DNA from: RECO01 sp050485385 | GTDB taxonomy: Bacteria > Pseudomonadota > Alphaproteobacteria > Geminicoccales > Geminicoccaceae | Assembly: GCA_050485385.1 (NCBI GenBank) | Contig: JBJHBG010000071.1 | Coordinates: forward strand, 1 to 26,454 | DNA: 26,454 nucleotides | Direction of reading: 5' to 3' | Part shown: in pieces, positions 23,210 through 26,454 of the stretch | How positions within the stretch are numbered: position 1 is the stretch's first letter | Layout of the letters: each line of letters begins with the position of its first letter | Made by a program: the position numbers and the translations under genes | The notes under the pieces: model-generated | Database searches by the model: none | What the model was told of the DNA's origin: nothing | Seen by the model: only the letters and a program-made list of their open reading frames with translations

Positions 23210-23908
23210 ATGGCGTTTCGCCCCGGCCTCTGGCCGACCCTGACCGTTCTCGCCTGTCTGCCGGTCCTCGTCATGCTGGGCACGTGGCAGCTCGACCGTT
23301 CGGCCTGGAAGACGGCGCTGATCGCCGAGTTGGAGCAACGTCAGGCCGAAGCACCGGTCGCCTTGCCGCCGACGGCCGACCTCGACGCGAGCTGGACGCA
23401 TCGGCGCGTCGCCGTCACGGCCGCGCTCGCGTCGGAGCCGGCCTTGCGCTTCGGCGTGCGCGCCCGTGCCGCCGAGCCGGGCCACCTCGTCCTGCAACGG
23501 GCCGAACTCGAAGACGGCCGGGCGCTGGTCGTCAACCGCGGCTGGCGCGCGGATCGCGCGGCGACGCCGTTGGCGACGCCGGCCGAGCCGGTCCCGCTTG
23601 CGGGCGTGCTCCGCTGGATCGACGGGCTGGAGCCCGCACCCTTCACCCCGGCCAACGACCCGGCCGCCAACCGCTGGTTCTGGTACGACCTCGCGGCGCT
23701 CGAGGCGGCCTTCGGCGCGGACCTGTTGCCGGTGGTGCTGGAGGTCACGGAAGGCCCCGCAGCCGACGGGGTTCCGCTGCCGGAGCCGGTCGTCGTCGAC
23801 CTGCCCAACAACCATCTGGGCTATGCGCTCACCTGGTTCGGCCTCGCGCTCGGGCTGGCGGTGATCTACCTTGTGTTCGGCTTCCAACGAGAGAGGAACG
23901 CAGCTTGA
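23210..23908 (+). CDS. Surf1 family cytochrome oxidase biogenesis protein
   Basis: Surf1 (232 residues) assists heme a insertion into subunit I. Two terminal membrane helices (WPTLTVLACLPVLVMLGTWQL and LTWFGLALGLAVIYLVFGF) flank a periplasmic domain. Family motifs are GTWQLDRSAWK, ALVVNRGW, NRWFWYDL and the C-terminal NNHLGYALTWFGLA. The ATG at 23210 has only a weak purine stretch upstream. The frame is open further upstream, but the family N-terminus fits this start. Its stop overlaps a possible TTG start of the heme A synthase gene. Confidence 0.94.
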   Translation: MAFRPGLWPTLTVLACLPVLVMLGTWQLDRSAWKTALIAELEQRQAEAPVALPPTADLDASWTHRRVAVTAALASEPALRFGVRARAAEPGHLVLQRAELEDGRALVVNRGWRADRAATPLATPAEPVPLAGVLRWIDGLEPAPFTPANDPAANRWFWYDLAALEAAFGADLLPVVLEVTEGPAADGVPLPEPVVVDLPNNHLGYALTWFGLALGLAVIYLVFGFQRERNAA

Positions 23909-23913
23909 GGGCG

Positions 23914-24864
23914 ATGCGCTGGACGCTGGCCGCAACGCTGGTCTGGACCTATGCGCTGATCGTGCTGGGGGCCTGGGTGCGCAGCACCGACAGCGGGCTT
24001 TCCTGTCCCGACTGGCCCACCTGCTACGGGTACTGGGTGATCACACCCGGCCAGTTCGCAGCGCTCGGCGACGTGGGTTACACCTATTTCCAGGTCATGC
24101 TGGAGTGGGTCCACCGGGCGATCGCCGGCGTGGTGGTGGGGCCGCTGGTGCTCGCCGTCCTCGTCATCAGCCTGCGGCACCGCCACCGCCGGCCCGATCT
24201 GGTGAGCTGGACCGTCCTGCTCGCCGTGCTCCTGCTGATCCAGGCGAAGCTCGGCGGCATCACCGTGTTCGACGCCAACAGTCCCTGGTCCGTCGCCCTG
24301 CACCTCGGCAATGCGCTGGTCCTGTTCGCCGTCATGGTGAAGCTCTACGTGGCGGCAGGGCCGAGGCCCGAGCGCCCGATCGGCGAGGCGCCGCGGCTCT
24401 TGGCGGCGGCGGCGTGGGTTGCCGTGCTGATGACCATGATCACCGCGGCGGTGACGGCCAAGAGCGGCGCGAGCCTCGCCTGCGCCACCTGGCCGTCGTG
24501 CAACGGCGAGTGGCTGCCGAGCCTCGACGACCCCTATGTCCGCATCCACTTCTTCCACCGCGCCCTCGCCGCCATCTCCGGCGGGCTCGTGCTGTTGCTG
24601 CTGTGGGTCGGCTGGCGCCAGGGCGACGCGCACGTTCGGCGGGCGCTCCTCGTGCTGCCGGCCCTGTTCCTCGTCCAGGTCGTCTGGGGCGCGCTCGTCA
24701 TCGTCCTCTACGTGCCGGTGTGGACCGCGGTGGTGCATCAGGCGACCGGCGTGGCGCTGTTCTTCGTGCTGAGCTACGTCCTCTGCCTGTTCTATGCGGC
24801 GCCGAAGCCGGACCTCGTCCTGGATGCCCCCGACCATGCCCGCTTACGCCACGCTGGAGCGTAG
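23914..24864 (+). CDS. ctaA: Heme A synthase (CtaA/COX15), cysteine-pair type
   Basis: This eight-helix membrane enzyme (about 316 residues) oxidises heme O to heme A. The four conserved heme-binding histidines lie in EWVHRAIAG, ALHLGNAL, FFHRALAAISG and VVHQATGVALF. Cysteine pairs are present in both long loops (SGLSCPDWPTCYG and SLACATWPSCNG). To my knowledge this is the mark of CtaA forms found in Bacillus, actinobacteria and gammaproteobacteria, while the common alphaproteobacterial COX15 lacks them. The ATG at 23914 is chosen; a TTG at 23905 would give a 4-nt overlap (TTGA) with surf1 and a well-spaced GAGAGG. The 3' end overlaps the M32 peptidase gene by 29 nt. Confidence 0.94.
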   Translation: MRWTLAATLVWTYALIVLGAWVRSTDSGLSCPDWPTCYGYWVITPGQFAALGDVGYTYFQVMLEWVHRAIAGVVVGPLVLAVLVISLRHRHRRPDLVSWTVLLAVLLLIQAKLGGITVFDANSPWSVALHLGNALVLFAVMVKLYVAAGPRPERPIGEAPRLLAAAAWVAVLMTMITAAVTAKSGASLACATWPSCNGEWLPSLDDPYVRIHFFHRALAAISGGLVLLLLWVGWRQGDAHVRRALLVLPALFLVQVVWGALVIVLYVPVWTAVVHQATGVALFFVLSYVLCLFYAAPKPDLVLDAPDHARLRHAGA

Positions 24865-26311
24865 GTTCGAGCGCCTCGCAGCCCTCGGCCACGCCCTCTC
24901 CATCCTCTCCTGGGATCGTTCGGTGATGATGCCGGCCGGCGCCAACGGCGGCCGTGGTGACGCCATGGCCGCACTCGAGGTGATGGCCCACGAGTTGCTG
25001 GCCGACCCGGCCGTGGGCGAACTGTTGGCCGACGCTGCGGCCGACCCGCCGGACGAGCCGTGGGCACGGGCCAATCTCCGTGAGATGCAGCGTGCGCACG
25101 TCCGCGCCACCGCCGTGCCGGCGGACCTCGTGGGCGCGCTCGCCAAGGCCACGAGCACTTGCGAGATGACCTGGCGACGGGCGCGGCCGGCCGCCGACTT
25201 CGCAGCCCTTCTGCCGGAGCTTGCGGAGGTGGTGGCGCTCACTCGCGCCGTCGCCGAGGCCAAGGGCGAGGCCCTCGGGCTCGATCCCTACGACGCGCTG
25301 CTCGACGACTATCAGCCGGGCGTCCATCGCCGGCAGATCGACCTGATTTTCGGGCAGCTCGCCGAGGCGCTGCCGCCGCGGCTGGACCGCATCCTCGGCC
25401 GGCAGGCCCCGCCGCGCCGGCCGTCGATCGTCTTTCCCGCGAGCCAGCAGCGCGCACTGGCGCTCGCGCTCATGGCCAAGGTCGGCTTCGACTTCGAGCA
25501 CGGCCGGCTCGACGAGAGCGCGCACCCGTTCTGCGGCGGCAATCCCGACGACGTGCGCATGACCACGCGCTGGGACGAGCGGGACGTGGCCACGGGCCTG
25601 ATGGGCGTGCTGCACGAGACCGGGCATGCGCTCTACGAGGCCGGCCTTCCGGCCGAATGGCGCCACCAGCCGGTCGGCCGCGCCGGCGGCATGGTGCTGC
25701 ACGAGAGCCAGTCGCTGCTGATCGAGATGCAGGCCTGCCGCTCGCCCGCCTTCATCGGCCATCTCGGCGGCCTCTTGCGCGACGCGTTCGGCGACGACCC
25801 GGCCCTCGCCGCCGACAACCTCCTGCGCCTCTACCACCACGTCGAGCGCGGCCCGATCCGGGTCGACGCCGACGAGGTCACCTATCCGCTGCACATCGTC
25901 GTGCGCTACCGCCTGGAGCAGGACCTGATCGGCGGTCGGCTCGAGGTGACCGATCTACCGGAGGCCTGGAACGCCTTCATGGCGGACTTGGTGGACGTCC
26001 GGCCGCCGGACGACGGCGCCGGTTGCCTCCAGGACATCCACTGGCCGGTCGGCGCGTTCGGCTACTTCCCGAGCTATTCGCTCGGCGCGCTCACGGCGGC
26101 CCAACTGTTCCAGGCGGCCGAGCGGGCCATCCCCGAGCTGGACGACCGGCTCGCCTGCGCCGACTTCGCCCCGCTCCTCGACTGGCTGCGCACCCACGTC
26201 CACGGCCGCGCCCGATCCGTGCCGTTCGAGACGTTGGTCGAGGACGCCACGGGCAGCGCCCTCGGCACCGCCGCCTTCCTCGCCCATCTCGACCGGCGCT
26301 ACGGCTGCTGA
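24836..26311 (+). CDS. Carboxypeptidase M32 (Taq family metallocarboxypeptidase)
   Basis: This 491-residue cytoplasmic zinc carboxypeptidase has the M32 HEXXH motif H260-E-T-G-H264 (GVLHETGHALYEAGLP), with the third ligand expected at Glu290 (VLHESQSLLIE). Other M32 features are HPFCGGNPDDVRMTTRWDERD, EVTYPLHIVVRYRLEQDLI, LQDIHWPVGAFGYFPSYSLGAL and the N-terminal ALSILSWDRSVMMPAG. The ATG at 24836 gives the family N-terminus; an upstream in-frame ATG at 24794 would encode an unrelated Arg/Ser-rich extension. It overlaps the heme A synthase gene by 29 nt, so it may be expressed with the cox cluster although its function is unrelated. Confidence 0.96.
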   Translation: MPAYATLERRFERLAALGHALSILSWDRSVMMPAGANGGRGDAMAALEVMAHELLADPAVGELLADAAADPPDEPWARANLREMQRAHVRATAVPADLVGALAKATSTCEMTWRRARPAADFAALLPELAEVVALTRAVAEAKGEALGLDPYDALLDDYQPGVHRRQIDLIFGQLAEALPPRLDRILGRQAPPRRPSIVFPASQQRALALALMAKVGFDFEHGRLDESAHPFCGGNPDDVRMTTRWDERDVATGLMGVLHETGHALYEAGLPAEWRHQPVGRAGGMVLHESQSLLIEMQACRSPAFIGHLGGLLRDAFGDDPALAADNLLRLYHHVERGPIRVDADEVTYPLHIVVRYRLEQDLIGGRLEVTDLPEAWNAFMADLVDVRPPDDGAGCLQDIHWPVGAFGYFPSYSLGALTAAQLFQAAERAIPELDDRLACADFAPLLDWLRTHVHGRARSVPFETLVEDATGSALGTAAFLAHLDRRYGC

Positions 26312-26317
26312 AGGACC

Positions 26318-26408
26318 CGGGGGGCTTTTCGCCCCCCGCACCCCCCCGACGAGTGCTGACGGCCAAGGGCCGTCAGTCGGGGGTTGCAGGGGGCCAAAAC
26401 CCCCCTGC
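26318..26408. repeat. Composite GC-rich palindromic intergenic element, copy C
   Basis: The left hairpin is CGGGGGGC (26318-26325), loop TTTTC, GCCCCCCG (26331-26338). The central hairpin is CTGACGGCC (26356-26364), loop AAG, GGCCGTCAG (26368-26376). The right hairpin is GCAGGGGG (26386-26393), loop CCAAAAC, CCCCCTGC (26401-26408). The layout equals that of copy A at 134-221, while the central stem has an unrelated sequence of the same length. It fills the 104-nt gap between the convergent 3' ends of the M32 peptidase and the Gly-rich gene, consistent with a bidirectional terminator. Confidence 0.85.
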
Positions 26409-26415
26409 CTCTTGC

Positions 26416-26454
26416 CTACCACCCGCTGCCGCCGCCACCGCCGCCACCGCCGCC
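26416..26454 (-). CDS. C-terminal end of a Gly-rich protein (partial)
   Basis: Read on the - strand from the window edge, the sequence encodes nine glycines followed by SGW and a TAG stop (26418-26416). A Gly-rich tail ending in a small residue and Trp is common in TPM-domain (YgcG-like) membrane proteins, but twelve residues cannot establish identity. The alternative is a non-coding GCC/ACC-type low-complexity tract. Placement of the palindromic element immediately beyond the stop, as at the other convergent site, favours a real gene end. Confidence 0.4.
   Translation of the reverse strand, partial: GGGGGGGGGSGW

Noticed and set aside
26416..26454. Trinucleotide tandem repeat or CRISPR-like pattern at the right edge
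   Set aside because: The GCC/ACC pattern is too short for an array and is explained by Gly codons of a - strand gene end.

Overview
The window reads as chromosomal DNA of a very GC-rich alphaproteobacterium, probably Rhodospirillales-like. The support is an aa3-type cytochrome oxidase cluster in alphaproteobacterial order (subunit II, subunit I, ctaB, a tiny membrane protein, ctaG, subunit III, surf1), a ftsE-ftsX-plsC cluster divergent from an MJ0042-type zinc-ribbon gene, and a PlsC with an HX4E motif. Genus cannot be assigned from sequence alone. No plasmid, phage, IS, CRISPR, rRNA or tRNA gene was recognised.

Layout. (1) 1-2320: the end of a peptide ABC permease and a double-ATPase DppD/DppF-type protein on the + strand. 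(2) 2392-7239: a phenylacetate-type module. PaaG, PaaH and a tightly coupled SAM methyltransferase-like gene run on the - strand, divergent from a PaaN-like aldehyde-dehydrogenase homologue that appears to have lost its catalytic residues. A 10-N gap lies inside paaH. (3) 7202-9489: plsC, ftsX and a divergent ftsE on the - strand. (4) 9564-12289: zinc-ribbon protein, tRNA adenosine deaminase, ETHE1-like metallo-hydrolase and GNAT acetyltransferase on the + strand. (5) 12290-12681: a gene-poor stretch with a possible frameshifted remnant. (6) 12682-15966: ubiA, ycjX-like and ycjF-like genes on the - strand, divergent from (7) rsmE and a DUF3422 gene. (8) 18185-24864: the cytochrome c oxidase structural and assembly genes, followed by an overlapping M32 carboxypeptidase. 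(9) The right edge clips the C-terminus of a Gly-rich - strand protein.

How the genes work together. The cox cluster carries the three core subunits plus heme O synthase, heme A synthase, the CuB chaperone CtaG and Surf1, a nearly self-sufficient set for heme-copper oxidase assembly. PaaG and PaaH catalyse the epoxide isomerisation and the hydroxyacyl-CoA dehydrogenation of phenylacetyl-CoA catabolism; the oxygenase and ligase genes are not in view.

Two features stand out. First, a composite GC-rich palindromic element occurs three times (134-221, 2326-2408, 26318-26408). Two copies lie between convergent gene ends and one lies inside the peptide transporter operon. Two copies carry a central hairpin of identical geometry (9-bp stem, 3-nt loop) but different sequence. 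Second, two enzyme-family members keep intact frames but lack hallmark residues: the PaaN-like protein and FtsE. Many neighbouring genes are joined by 4-nt stop/start overlaps (ATGA, GTGA, TTGA).
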